From Streptomyces gobiensis (GTDB taxonomy: Bacteria; Actinomycetota; Actinomycetes; Streptomycetales; Streptomycetaceae): a stretch of 64,000 bases of DNA. The position numbers were made by a program, and so were the translations under genes. Where the stretch lies: assembly GCF_021216675.1 (NCBI RefSeq), contig NZ_CP086120.1, positions 5,082,501-5,146,500 of the forward strand. Direction: 5' to 3'. The notes beneath the pieces were generated by a model. That model worked only from the letters and a program-made list of their open reading frames with translations, was not told where the DNA came from and made no database searches. Shown here piece after piece: positions 39,880-48,592 of this stretch (position 1 is its first letter; the number at the start of each line of letters is the position of its first letter).

Positions 39880-40719
39880 ATGACCACCATCAGTCCCTGG
39901 CTGCCCACCGCGCCGTGCACCACCAGCCGCTGTCTGCCGCCGGACGTGCCGATGGTGGGTCCGGGCCGACGGCTCATCCGGGCTGTGGCCGTGGTCAGCG
40001 TGCTGCTCGCCGGGATCGTGCTGTCCCCGCTCGCCCGGCGCTGCACCGCTCAGCGGCGCGACCGGCTGGTGCGGCTGTGGACCCGTACGGTGGTCACCGC
40101 CTTCGGCATCCGGATACGCGCTGTGGGCAGCTTGGCGCAGGGCCCCGTGCTGGTCGTGGCCAACCACATCTCCTGGCTGGACGTACCGCTGCTCGCCGCC
40201 GTCAAACCCGGCCGCATGCTGGCCAAGAGCGAGGTCGGTGAGTATCCACTGCTGGGTGCGCTCGCCCGGCGCGGCGGCACCCTCTTTATCGACCGGGAAC
40301 GGCTGCGCGCCCTCCCGGCCACCGTCAACGCGATCGCCGCCGCCCTGCGCGGCGGTTCGACGGTGGTCGCCTTCCCCGAGGGCAGCACCTGGTGCGGCCG
40401 GCGGCAGGGCCGCTTCCGCCCCGCCGTCTTCCAGGCCGCGCTGGACGCCGGTACGGCCGTGCAGCCGGTGGTGATCCGCTACCGGCTGCCCGGCCAGGAC
40501 CCGACGGCGGTCGCCGCCTTCGTCGGGGAGGACACCCTGCTCGCCTCACTGCGCCGGGTCACCGCGGCCCGTGGACTGGTCGCCGAGGTGGTCGCGCTGC
40601 CGCCGGTAGCCTGCGGCGCCCATGTGGACCGTAAGTTGCTGGCCCGAGCCGTACAGGACCTGGTGATGCCCGAGGCAAGGGGTAAGGATTACGCTCCTGG
40701 GCATGACGGCACTCCGTGA
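39880..40719 (+). CDS. OlsA/PlsC-like 1-acyl-sn-glycerol-3-phosphate (lyso-lipid) acyltransferase
   Basis: 279 residues. The acyltransferase block I NHISWLDVPL has catalytic His96 and Asp101 (HX4D), followed by block II/III GGTLFIDRERL and FPEGSTWCGRRQGRF. A hydrophobic N-terminal helix (about 34-52) anchors it to the membrane. Placed 1 bp after the OlsB-like gene, it probably adds the second acyl chain to lyso-ornithine lipid. General PlsC activity is the alternative. Confidence 0.87.
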   Translation: MTTISPWLPTAPCTTSRCLPPDVPMVGPGRRLIRAVAVVSVLLAGIVLSPLARRCTAQRRDRLVRLWTRTVVTAFGIRIRAVGSLAQGPVLVVANHISWLDVPLLAAVKPGRMLAKSEVGEYPLLGALARRGGTLFIDRERLRALPATVNAIAAALRGGSTVVAFPEGSTWCGRRQGRFRPAVFQAALDAGTAVQPVVIRYRLPGQDPTAVAAFVGEDTLLASLRRVTAARGLVAEVVALPPVACGAHVDRKLLARAVQDLVMPEARGKDYAPGHDGTP

Positions 40720-41026
40720 GGATGAAACGACCACCACCACTCCGCAGACAACTGGCCGCTGGAGGAAGCTGACCCCACGGCAGGCCCGGCTCGTACGTGG
40801 CATCACCGCCGCGGTCGTCATGGTCGTGGTGGCCGTCGCCATGGTGGTGCGGTTCGCCAGCGAGCCCTCGCTTCTCACCCTCGGCCTGTACGGGATCGCG
40901 CTGATTCTCTCCGGCACGGCCATCGTGCTGAGCCGCCGAGGCCGCACCCGGCTGGCGATGGCCGTCCTGGCCTGCGGCCTGGCCGTAGTAGTCCTGGCCG
41001 AACCCCTCCTACGAGCCAGCTCCTAG
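40703..41026 (+). CDS. Small hypothetical membrane protein
   Basis: 107 residues overlapping the acyltransferase end by 17 bp, in another frame, so probably coupled to it. The Thr/Pro-rich N-terminus is followed by three hydrophobic helices (about 32-50, 55-74, 80-100: GITAAVVMVVVAVAMVV, LGLYGIALILSGTAIVL, MAVLACGLAVVVLAEPLL). The function is unknown. It may be an accessory of the ornithine-lipid genes or a bystander. Confidence 0.75.
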   Translation: MTALREDETTTTTPQTTGRWRKLTPRQARLVRGITAAVVMVVVAVAMVVRFASEPSLLTLGLYGIALILSGTAIVLSRRGRTRLAMAVLACGLAVVVLAEPLLRASS

Positions 41027-41032
41027 CCCCGA

Positions 41033-41440
41033 GGTGTTGTGGGCACTCGCAGCCCCGCGAGGGGCGTGGGCCCGCCCTGCTACGCAACCACCCACCCATC
41101 CCAGCCACGACGCTCCGGCCAACTCCGCAGCGGAGCTCGCGACGCTTGGTGGGCACAACCCCCGGCCACCGGCCCGCACTGGGCCACCCCCGGGGCCCCG
41201 GGGCGAAGCCCCGGTTCCGGGAAGGGGCGGGATACGGGGACACCACCCCCGGCACCCCGCCCCTGGGCGAAGCCCCGCCACGCGGCGGAGCCGCACACCG
41301 GCACAGCCGAGAAGGTGGGGGCACTCCCTGAGGGCACCTCCTGGGGGCACCTCCCAGACGAAGTCTGGGGGAGTTAGCTGGGGGAGGAGTCTGGGGGAGG
41401 GGCAAGGGGAAACGGCCCCCAGGGTGGCGGGGTGCGGTGC
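41033..41440. repeat. Modular GC-rich intergenic repeat, block B
   Basis: This occupies most of the 471-bp gap between two genes on the same strand. It starts with GTTGTGGGCACTCGCAGCCC as in block A. Then comes a ~95-bp module (41067-41160) with CAACCACCCACCCATCCCAG and GCTCGCGACGCTTGGTGGGC that recurs twice in block C. Then follow CCGGGGCGAAGCCCCGG with GGTTCCGGGAAGGGGCGGG, GCGGCGGAGCCGC, and a palindromic end CCCAGACGAAGTCTGGG (41356-41372). No coding sense is evident. Confidence 0.82.
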
Positions 41441-41497
41441 GCCGTCTCCGCTCCGCCGCTGCCATGCGGTGCAAAGCAGCCGCAGTAGGCTGCCACC

Positions 41498-42127
41498 ATG
41501 ACGAACGAGCTGCCCGAGATGCGAGCCTCGGACGCGGAGCGGGACCGGATCGCCGAGCTGCTGCGGGATGCCTTCTCCGAAGGGCGGCTCAGCACAGATG
41601 AGTTCGAGGAGCGGCTGGAGGCCACCTATCAGGCCCGTACCCGGGGCGAACTGGAGCCGCTGGTACGCGATCTGCCGCAGCCCAGCGCCGCCGCCACCCC
41701 GGCGGCAGCCACCGCCAAGGGGCGGTGGGCCGGGCGATTCGGCGGCAAGCCGACCTCGCGTGGTGGCGTCGCCATCATGGGCGGTTTCGTCCGCAAGGGC
41801 CCATGGACCGCGCCGCGCACGTTCAACTGCTTCGCCTTCTGGGGCGGCGGTGATATCGATCTGCGCGAAGCCCGCTTCGAGGACCGCGAGGTGGTGATCC
41901 GGGCCACCGCCATCATGGGCGGGGTCAACATCACCGTGCCGCACGATGCCGAGGTCATGGTCAGCGGACTCGGCATCATGGGCGGCTTCGATCACAGCGC
42001 GACCGGCGCCGGATCGCCCGGCGCACCCCGTATCGTGATCACCGGTTTCGCCTTCTGGGGCGGGGTGGGCGTCGAGCGCAAGCCTCCCGCGGGGGAGGAA
42101 AGAAAAGAGCTGGCCGGGGACGAGTAG
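41498..42127 (+). CDS. DUF1707 SHOCT-like protein with LiaF-like C-terminus
   Basis: 209 residues. The N-terminal DUF1707 domain (about 8-60: MRASDAERDRIAELLRDAF, GRLSTDEFEERLEATYQAR) is a short helical motif found at protein ends. The C-terminal half has repeated strands AIMGGFVRKG, CFAFWGGGDIDLREARFED and TAIMGGVNITVP typical of the cell-wall-active antibiotics response LiaF-like/DUF2154 fold. Between them is an Ala/Pro linker. The domain pairing is common in Streptomyces and suggests an envelope-stress role. It is followed 9 bp later by the DUF2332 gene. Confidence 0.87.
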   Translation: MTNELPEMRASDAERDRIAELLRDAFSEGRLSTDEFEERLEATYQARTRGELEPLVRDLPQPSAAATPAAATAKGRWAGRFGGKPTSRGGVAIMGGFVRKGPWTAPRTFNCFAFWGGGDIDLREARFEDREVVIRATAIMGGVNITVPHDAEVMVSGLGIMGGFDHSATGAGSPGAPRIVITGFAFWGGVGVERKPPAGEERKELAGDE

Positions 42128-42136
42128 GAGGACACA

Positions 42137-43213
42137 TTGTCCCGTGAGCGCGCCGCGGACATGGCCGAGCTTCAGGCGACGGCCTGTGCGGAGCTTGGCT
42201 CACCGCTCTACGCCGCCCTGCTGCGTCGGGTGGCCGACGATATCCGGACGGGCGGCCCCTGCGCCGAGGCCGTGGCCGGGTACGAGGAGGCACCAGGGCC
42301 CGCCGCTATCGCCCTGCGGCTGCTCGGCGGGGTGCACGGGCTGGTGCTCACCGGACGGGCGCCCGAGCTGGCCGCGCACTACCCCAGCGCTGGCGGGGCC
42401 TTCGACCCGCGGCGGCCGGACGCGGCCTGGCCCGCCTTCCGGGCCGCTGTCGCGGCCGAACTGCCCTGGGTACGGGACTGGATGACCCGGCCGCCGCAGA
42501 CCAATGAGGTCGGCCGGGCCAATCTGCTGATCGCTGGACTGCTGACCGCGGTGGAGACCTTCCAGCTGCCGGTGCGGCTCTTTGAGCTCGGCGCCAGCGC
42601 GGGGCTCAACCTCCGCGCTGAACAGTTCCATTACATCGCACAGGACTATCGCTGGGGGCCTGCCACCTCCCCGGTCGTACTGGACGCGGCCTGGCGTGGC
42701 ACCCCGCCCGAATGGCTGACCCGGGCCGCCACTCGGCACCCGTCGATCACCGTCGTGGAGCGGCGCGGCTGCGACCTGAACCCGGTTGACCCACTGTCAG
42801 CGGACGGCGCGCTGGCGCTGCGGGCCTATGTCTGGCCCGACCAGACCGCACGCTTCGCCCGGCTGGAGGGCGCGCTGGGAGTGGCGGCCGAGATCCCGGC
42901 CGAGGTGGCCGCCATGGGAGCCGCCGACTTCCTCTCCGGGGTCGAGCCACGGGAGGGGACCCTGACGGTCGTATGGCACTCCGTCATGCGCCAGTACGTT
43001 CCCAAGGAGGAGTGGGCCCTGGTCCAGACACAGCTGGACGAGCTGGCCGCCGCCAGCACCCCGCAGGCGGGCTTCGCCCATATCGCCTTCGAACCAGGCC
43101 GGGTGGGCGAGCAGCACCGCTTCCGGCTGACCGTACGGCTGGGGGAGAGCGCTGAGGCCGACCTGGCCGAGGCGGCGCCGCACGGCCTGCCCGCCCAGGG
43201 CCCGCAGCCATGA
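42137..43213 (+). CDS. DUF2332 domain protein
   Basis: 358 residues from TTG 42137, placed 4 bp after AGGAGG; the alternative is ATG 42161. DUF2332 motifs: GSPLYAALLRRVADDIRTGG, ALRLLGGVHGLVLTGRAPEL, NEVGRANLLIAGLL, LFELGASAGLNLRAEQF and VVWHSVMRQYV. The GASAGLN loop recalls a SAM-binding site, so a methyltransferase-like fold has been suggested for the family; the activity is unproven. It overlaps the endonuclease V gene by 4 bp. Confidence 0.85.
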   Translation: MSRERAADMAELQATACAELGSPLYAALLRRVADDIRTGGPCAEAVAGYEEAPGPAAIALRLLGGVHGLVLTGRAPELAAHYPSAGGAFDPRRPDAAWPAFRAAVAAELPWVRDWMTRPPQTNEVGRANLLIAGLLTAVETFQLPVRLFELGASAGLNLRAEQFHYIAQDYRWGPATSPVVLDAAWRGTPPEWLTRAATRHPSITVVERRGCDLNPVDPLSADGALALRAYVWPDQTARFARLEGALGVAAEIPAEVAAMGAADFLSGVEPREGTLTVVWHSVMRQYVPKEEWALVQTQLDELAAASTPQAGFAHIAFEPGRVGEQHRFRLTVRLGESAEADLAEAAPHGLPAQGPQP

Positions 43214-43899
43214 CCGCCCGCATACGCCACCGCACCCCGGCCACCGAGGCCGAGGCCATCGCCGTGCAGCGGGAGCTGCGTACCCAGGTACGGGTGGACT
43301 GCTCCGGCCCGGCGCCGGGTGCGCCCGGCACGGCGGTGGCCGGTGTCGATGTCGCCTACGACGATGAGCGCGACGAAGTCGCGGCCGCCGCCGTGGTGCT
43401 GGACGCCCGGACCCTCGCCGTCATCGACGAGGCCACGGCGGTCGGCCCGGTGCCCTTCCCCTATGTACCCGGGCTGCTCGCCTTCCGGGAACTGCCCGCC
43501 GTGCTGGCGGCGCTGGAGAAGCTGAGCCGTACCCCCGATCTGGTGGTGTGCGATGGGTACGGCCTCGCACATCCGCGACGCTTTGGCCTGGCCAGCCATC
43601 TCGGAGTCCTCACCGGGCTGTCGGCGATCGGGGTTGCCAAGAACCCCTTCGGCTTCCACCATGGCCCCCTCGGGGAGGAACGGGGCGCGAGCGCGCCGCT
43701 TCTCGACCCGGAGTCGGGGGAGGAGGTCGGCGCCGCGCTGCGTACCCAGGCCCGAGTGAAGCCGGTCTATGTCTCCGTCGGTCACCGGATGACCCTGGCG
43801 GGCGCCTGCGCTCATACCCTGCACCTCGCCCGCGACTACCGGCAGCCGGAGACCACCCGGCGCGCCGACCGGCTGTGCCGTCAGACGCTCGCGCGCTGA
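43210..43899 (+). CDS. nfi: Endonuclease V (deoxyinosine 3'-endonuclease)
   Basis: 229 residues. The conserved regions are AGVDVAYDD (catalytic Asp47), YVPGLLAFRELPAVL (with the Tyr and Glu of the active site), VVCDGYGLAHPRRFGLASHLG (second Asp) and GVAKNPF. The enzyme nicks DNA (or inosine-containing RNA) near deaminated adenine. It is translationally coupled to DUF2332, and its last 19 bp overlap the convergent reductase gene. The first residues PATEAEAIAVQRELRTQV are a normal start. Confidence 0.92.
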   Translation: MTARIRHRTPATEAEAIAVQRELRTQVRVDCSGPAPGAPGTAVAGVDVAYDDERDEVAAAAVVLDARTLAVIDEATAVGPVPFPYVPGLLAFRELPAVLAALEKLSRTPDLVVCDGYGLAHPRRFGLASHLGVLTGLSAIGVAKNPFGFHHGPLGEERGASAPLLDPESGEEVGAALRTQARVKPVYVSVGHRMTLAGACAHTLHLARDYRQPETTRRADRLCRQTLAR

Positions 43900-45062
43900 T
43901 GAGCCACCCGGAAGACCAATCCCGCCCGGCGCAGCCGGGCGATCAGCGCATCGCCCATCGCGACGGCCGTGGTCACCTGGCCGGCGCTGTCCGGGAGCTC
44001 GTCGAAGGCCAGGCACAGCGCCGACTCGGCCAGCATCTTGGCTGTCTCGTCATACCCTGGATCGCCGCCCGACACCTCGGTGTACACCTTCTCCCCGCCG
44101 CCTTCGCCGACGAAGCGCACCGAGAACCAGCTCTTCGCCCGCCGCGCCTGGCTCGGCCCCTCACCCGGCGCCAGCCGGGAGGACAGCCAGCGCCGCGCCG
44201 GGCCGAGCTGCGCCAGCGCGAAGAGGGCGCCCACCCCGGCTACTCCGCCCACGGCGACCGGCAGATGCCTGACAGCGGCGGCGTGCCGATAGCGGAAGTC
44301 CGGCCCGTAACGCTCCAGCGCGGCGGCGGAGCGCCCCACAATCTGCGGGTCGATGGTGGGCAGCGGCACCGCCCACGCCCCGGCCTCGCGGCTGTGCCGC
44401 ATCCCGCCCAGCGGGGTGGAGATGCGGCGGCCCGGTGGCCGGGGTTCAGCCCGCCGCCGGGCCTTGGCCGTACGCACCATCTGCGGACCACGGGAGAAGG
44501 CGTCCAGCGCGGAGGCGAGGGTCCCGCCGGAGAAGGTACCGCCCGCCCGTACATAGCCGTCGACCCGCAGCGGTACTCCTTCCGGCAGCAGCCCGACGGT
44601 GAAGAGCACCCCGAGATCGTGCGGGACCGAGTCAAAGCCACAGGCGTGCACCAGCCGGGCGCCGTTCTCCTGGGCCCGCTGATGGTGCTTCAGATACATC
44701 GCGTCGACGAACTCAGGTTCGCCGGTCAGATCGGCGTAGTCCGTACCCTCCGCCGCGCAGGCGGCCACCAGTGGTTCGCCGTAGCGGATATAGGGTCCGA
44801 CGGTGCTGGCCACCACCCGGGCGTCGGCGGCCACCCGGCGCAGTGATCCGGGGTCGCTGGCGTTGGCGTGCAGCAAGGGGAGCTCGGCGCAGTCGGGGCG
44901 GATCTTCCCCAGCCGCTCACGCAGCCGCTCCAGCTTCTCCGCGTTGCGCCCGGCGAGCGCCCAGCGGCAGCCGTCGGGGGCGTGCGCGGCCAGATACTCG
45001 GCGGTCAGACCGCCAGTGAAGCCGGAGGCGCCGAAGAGTACGAGATCGTGGGTCCGGGACAC
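43881..45062 (-). CDS. Saccharopine-dehydrogenase-like / trans-acting enoyl reductase family protein
   Basis: 393 residues from GTG 45062, preceded by GAGGAG. An N-terminal NAD(P)-binding motif HDLVLFGASGFTGGLTAEYL, WALAGRNAEKLERL, and the family segment ASTVGPYIRYGEPLVAACAA with GTDYADLTGE are diagnostic. CGFDSVPHDLGV and the C-terminal hydrophobic stretch are typical of the mycobacterial Rv2953 type, a trans-acting enoyl reductase for phthiocerol and related lipids. A longer frame upstream of the GTG crosses the MmcQ promoter and is not supported. The substrate in Streptomyces is unknown. Confidence 0.87.
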   Translation of the reverse strand: MSRTHDLVLFGASGFTGGLTAEYLAAHAPDGCRWALAGRNAEKLERLRERLGKIRPDCAELPLLHANASDPGSLRRVAADARVVASTVGPYIRYGEPLVAACAAEGTDYADLTGEPEFVDAMYLKHHQRAQENGARLVHACGFDSVPHDLGVLFTVGLLPEGVPLRVDGYVRAGGTFSGGTLASALDAFSRGPQMVRTAKARRRAEPRPPGRRISTPLGGMRHSREAGAWAVPLPTIDPQIVGRSAAALERYGPDFRYRHAAAVRHLPVAVGGVAGVGALFALAQLGPARRWLSSRLAPGEGPSQARRAKSWFSVRFVGEGGGEKVYTEVSGGDPGYDETAKMLAESALCLAFDELPDSAGQVTTAVAMGDALIARLRRAGLVFRVAHQRASV

Positions 45063-45132
45063 ACCTGCTCCTCGATAGGGGCCGTTGGCAGACGGTGGGC
45101 GACCGTCAGAGGCCGAGCCTAGGCTGATCCGT

Positions 45133-45516
45133 ATGGCCAAGAAACAGGACGATCCACTAACGGTGCGGGAAAAGGTGCGGGAGTTCGCGCTGGGGCTGCC
45201 GGGGGCGGGGGAGGAGTTCCCCTGGGGCGAGAGTGTCGTCAAGGTCAATAAGAAGGTCTTCGTCTTTCTCGGCGTGGACGACGGCAGCTATCCGGCGGGT
45301 ATCACGGTCAAGCTGAAGACCCCGGAGGTCCATGGGCACGCGATGACCTCCCCGGGCGCCCAGCCCGCGGGATACGGACTGGGCAAGGCGGGCTGGGTGT
45401 CCATTCCCCTGGAGGAGGAGGGCGCCCCGGCGGTTGATCTGCTCTGCGACTGGGTGGAGGAGAGCTACCGGGCGATAGCCCCCAAGAAACACATCGCCGA
45501 ACTGGACGCGAGCTGA
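45133..45516 (+). CDS. MmcQ/YjbR family DNA-binding-like protein
   Basis: 127 residues from ATG 45133 (MAKKQDDPLTVREKVREFAL). The MmcQ/YjbR fold is recognised from GAGEEFPWGESVVKVNKKVF, ITVKLKTPEVHGHAM, AGYGLGKAGWVSIPL and the end LLCDWVEESYRAIAPKKH. The protein has a double-wing DNA-binding-like shape in solved relatives, but its role is unknown. It diverges from the reductase gene with a 70-bp gap. Confidence 0.88.
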   Translation: MAKKQDDPLTVREKVREFALGLPGAGEEFPWGESVVKVNKKVFVFLGVDDGSYPAGITVKLKTPEVHGHAMTSPGAQPAGYGLGKAGWVSIPLEEEGAPAVDLLCDWVEESYRAIAPKKHIAELDAS

Positions 45517-45534
45517 CCCCGCAGGAGAGCTGTC

Positions 45535-46345
45535 CCCCAACCCGGCCCCGTGTTGTGGGCACTCTCCCCCAGACTTCGTCTGGGAGGTGCCCCCAGCCCC
45601 GCGAGGGGCTGTGGGCCCGCCCTGCTACGCAACCACCCACCCACCCCAGCCACGACGCTCCGGCCCACCCCGCAACGGGGCTCGCGACGCTTGGCGGGCA
45701 CAACACCGGCCACCGGCCCGCACCGGCCGCCCCGGGGGGCCGGGGCGAAGCCCCGGTTACGGGGGCCCGAAGTGCGTCCAGGTTGGCTGCGGGGGGACTC
45801 CCCTGTCCCACTCCTTCCCGAAACCGGGGGCTACGCCCCCCAGACCCCACTCCGTTGTGGGCACTCTCCCCCAGCTAACGCTGGGGGTGCCCCCAGGAGG
45901 CGCCCCCAGCCCCGCGAGGGGCGTGGGCCCGCCCTGCTACGCAACCACCCACCCACCCCAGCCACGACGCTCCGGCCCGCCCCGCAGCGGGGCTCGCGAC
46001 GCTTGGTGGGCACAACACCGGCCCACCGACCCGCACCGGCAAACCCGGGCCCCGGGGCGAAGCCCCGGTTACGGGAAGGGGCGGGTATAGGGGAACTCCA
46101 CCCACAGCACCCCGCACGGGCGAAGGCGCGCCGCGCGGGCGGAGCCGCATATCGATACAGCCGGGAAAGGGTGGGATACGGGGAAGCCCACCCACGGCAC
46201 CCCGCACCGGGGCGCAAGTCCCGCCGGGCGGGGGAGCCGCATACCGGCACGCCCGGGACGGGGCGGGAGGCCGGGGGCAGCCCTCCCGCGGCAGACCCAG
46301 CCGTACCGCCAGGTAATCCGCAAGGCGCTAGGTCTTGTGGAAAGT
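45535..46345. repeat. Modular GC-rich intergenic repeat, block C (tandemly duplicated)
   Basis: The largest block fills an 888-bp gene-free gap. Two units of about 310 bp follow each other (from about 45560 and about 45860). Each has a palindromic Pro/Gly-like head (CCCAGACTTCGTCTGGG at 45570 in the first, CCCCCAGCTAACGCTGGGGG in the second), then GCCCGCCCTGCTACGCAACC, GCTCGCGACGCTTGG and a GGGGCGAAGCCCC hairpin with GGTTACGGG. A shorter tail with two GGAGCCGCATATCGATA-like copies ends near 46260. No gene is supportable; a long plus-strand open frame here is an artefact of composition. Confidence 0.85.
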
Positions 46346-46404
46346 GGAACACGTTCTTAGCATCGCTGGTGTTACATCACTTGTGTCACACGGCTGGGGG
46401 CTTG

Positions 46405-47541
46405 ATGACAGCAGCGACAGCGCAGGGGCACGGCCCCCTGGCCGGGGTGCGCGTAGTGGAGCTGGCCGGGATCGGGCCCGGCCCTTTCGCCGGGATGCTG
46501 CTGGCCGATCTCGGCGCCGATGTCGTACGGGTCGACCGGCCCCGCGGCGCCGGTCTGGCGGTCAATCCGGCGTATGACGTCACCAACCGCAACAAGCGCT
46601 CGGTCCTCGTCGACCTCAAGGCCGGGGACGGCCCCGCCACCGTGCTCGACCTCGTCGAGCGCGCCGATGTGCTCATCGAGGGATACCGCCCCGGAGTCGC
46701 CGAGCGGCTCGGTGTCGGACCCGCGGAGTGCCTCGCCCGGAACCCCCGGCTCGTCTACGGCCGGATGACCGGCTGGGGCCAGCAGGGCCCGCTGGCCCGG
46801 CAGGCCGGACATGACATCGGCTATATCGCCCTCACCGGGGCCCTCGGCATGATCGGACCGGCCGAGGGTCCGCCCGTCGTCCCCGCCAATCTGCTGGGGG
46901 ACTACGCGGGGGGCTCGCTCTATCTGGTGATCGGCGTGCTGGCCGCGCTGCACCACGCCCGCGCCCGGGGCGAGGGGCAGGTCGTCGATGCCGCGATCGT
47001 GGATGGGGCCAGCCATCTCACCGCGATGATCCACGGAATGATCGCGGCGGGCGGCTGGCAGGACCGGCGCGCCGCCAATCTGCTGGACGGCGGCTGCCCC
47101 TACTACGGCACCTATGAGACCGCCGACGGCGGCTTTATGGCGGTCGGGGCGCTGGAGCCGCAGTTCTACGCGGAGTTCATCCGGCTCCTCGGTATCGGGG
47201 AAACGGCGCCCAGCCGCGATGACCTCGCCCACTGGGATGAGCTGCGGCAGGACATCGCCGCCCGCTTCAAGACCCGCACCCGGGAGGAGTGGACCGAGGT
47301 CTTCGAAGGCTCGGACGCCTGCGTCGCCCCGGTGCTGTCGCTGAGCGAGGCCCCGGCGCACCCCCACCTGGCGGCCCGCGACACCTTCGTCGAGCACTCC
47401 GGCATCACCCAGCCCGCCCCCGCACCGCGCTTCTCCGCCACCCCCGGCTCCGTACGCACCGCTCCCGCCCAACCCGGCGCGGACACCGCCGAGGTGGCCC
47501 AGGACTGGGATGTGCCCGCCCTCACCAAGGACGCCACCTGA
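46405..47541 (+). CDS. CoA transferase family III, alpha-methylacyl-CoA racemase-like
   Basis: 378 residues from ATG 46405. The CaiB/BaiF fold is clear: VRVVELAGIGPGPFAGMLLA and GADVVRVDRP. The three catalytic residues of racemases (His126, Asp156, Glu241 in mycobacterial MCR) are matched in RQAGHDIGYIAL, LLGDYAGGSLYLV and VGALEPQFYAEF. It therefore more likely inverts the 2-methyl centre of acyl-CoAs than transfers CoA. First of five co-directional genes for branched-chain beta-oxidation. It overlaps the LLM gene by 1 bp (TGATG). Confidence 0.88.
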   Translation: MTAATAQGHGPLAGVRVVELAGIGPGPFAGMLLADLGADVVRVDRPRGAGLAVNPAYDVTNRNKRSVLVDLKAGDGPATVLDLVERADVLIEGYRPGVAERLGVGPAECLARNPRLVYGRMTGWGQQGPLARQAGHDIGYIALTGALGMIGPAEGPPVVPANLLGDYAGGSLYLVIGVLAALHHARARGEGQVVDAAIVDGASHLTAMIHGMIAAGGWQDRRAANLLDGGCPYYGTYETADGGFMAVGALEPQFYAEFIRLLGIGETAPSRDDLAHWDELRQDIAARFKTRTREEWTEVFEGSDACVAPVLSLSEAPAHPHLAARDTFVEHSGITQPAPAPRFSATPGSVRTAPAQPGADTAEVAQDWDVPALTKDAT

Positions 47542-48575
47542 TGGAACTCGCCACCTCCCTGCAGTACGCCGATGACCCCCGCCAGGCCGCTGACCAGGTC
47601 GCCGCCCTGGAGTCCGCCGGTCTTGACGCCGTCTGGGTCGCTGAGGCATACGGCTTTGACTCGCCCACGATCATGGGCTATCTCGCCGCCCGCACCGCGC
47701 GGATGAAGATCGGTGCGGCCATTCTCAATGTGTACTCCCGGACACCCGCGCTGATCGCCCAGACCGGGGCCGGACTTGACGCCGTCTCCGGCGGCAGGGC
47801 GCTGCTCGGCCTGGGCGCCTCCGGGCCACAGGTCGTTGAGGGCTGGCACGGCAAGCCCTATGACAAGCCGCTCGGCCGCACCCGGGAGACGGTCGAGCTG
47901 TGCCGCCGTATCTGGCGCCGTGAGGTCATCGACCACCACGGCATCACCGATATGCCGCTGCCCGAGGAGAAGGGTGGTCGGCTCGGCAAGCCGCTGAAGA
48001 TCCTCACCAAGCCGGTGCGCGAGGAGATTCCGCTGTACATCGCCGCGTTGGGACCGGCCAATGTGCGGATGACCGCCGAGATCGCCGACGGCTGGCTGCC
48101 GCATCTCTTCCTGCCGGAGAAGGCCAAAGAGGTCTGGGGCAAGCCGCTGGCAGAGGGCGCCGCGCGGCGCGACCCGCGGCGCGGACCGCTGCGCACCGTC
48201 GCCGGGTCGGTCATCGCGATGGTCGACGACCCAGATGACGCAGTGCGGGTGCGGGATCTGCTGCGTCCGCTGATCGCGCTCTATGTAGGCGGAATGGGCG
48301 CCCCGGGGAAGAACTTCTACAACGATCTGGCCTGCGCCTATGGCTATGAGGCCGAGGCCAAACGGATTCAGGAGCTCTATCTCGCGGGCAAGAAGAAGGA
48401 AGCCGAGGCCGCGGTCCCGGCTGAGTTCTGCGAACTGATCTCCCTGTGCGGGCCTGAGGGATACGTACGCGACCGTATCGAGGCCTTCCGGGAAGCGGGT
48501 GTCACCCAGCTCAATGTCGTGCCGGTCGGCCCGGACCCCGCGAAGCTCATTGAAACCGTCAAGGGCTGGCTCTGA
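47541..48575 (+). CDS. LLM-class F420-dependent oxidoreductase (Rv3520c-like)
   Basis: 344 residues, a luciferase-like TIM barrel: MELATSLQYADDPRQAADQ, GLDAVWVAEAYGFDSPTI, IGAAILNVYSRTPALIAQT, GRALLGLGASGPQVVEGWHG and LYIAALGPANVRMTAEIADG. This matches the Rv3520c type, thought to use F420 in lipid or sterol catabolism. The start ATG overlaps the preceding stop. Placed between a racemase and an acyl-CoA dehydrogenase, it may reduce or oxidise an acyl-CoA intermediate. The exact reaction is unknown. Confidence 0.88.
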   Translation: MELATSLQYADDPRQAADQVAALESAGLDAVWVAEAYGFDSPTIMGYLAARTARMKIGAAILNVYSRTPALIAQTGAGLDAVSGGRALLGLGASGPQVVEGWHGKPYDKPLGRTRETVELCRRIWRREVIDHHGITDMPLPEEKGGRLGKPLKILTKPVREEIPLYIAALGPANVRMTAEIADGWLPHLFLPEKAKEVWGKPLAEGAARRDPRRGPLRTVAGSVIAMVDDPDDAVRVRDLLRPLIALYVGGMGAPGKNFYNDLACAYGYEAEAKRIQELYLAGKKKEAEAAVPAEFCELISLCGPEGYVRDRIEAFREAGVTQLNVVPVGPDPAKLIETVKGWL

Positions 48576-48592
48576 GGAGGGCGCACCACACC

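Noticed and set aside
45550..46404. Long in-frame N-terminal extension of the racemase gene
   Set aside because: It runs through repeat block C, is Pro/Arg/Gly-rich with no family match, and conserved racemase sequence begins at 46405 behind a good start.
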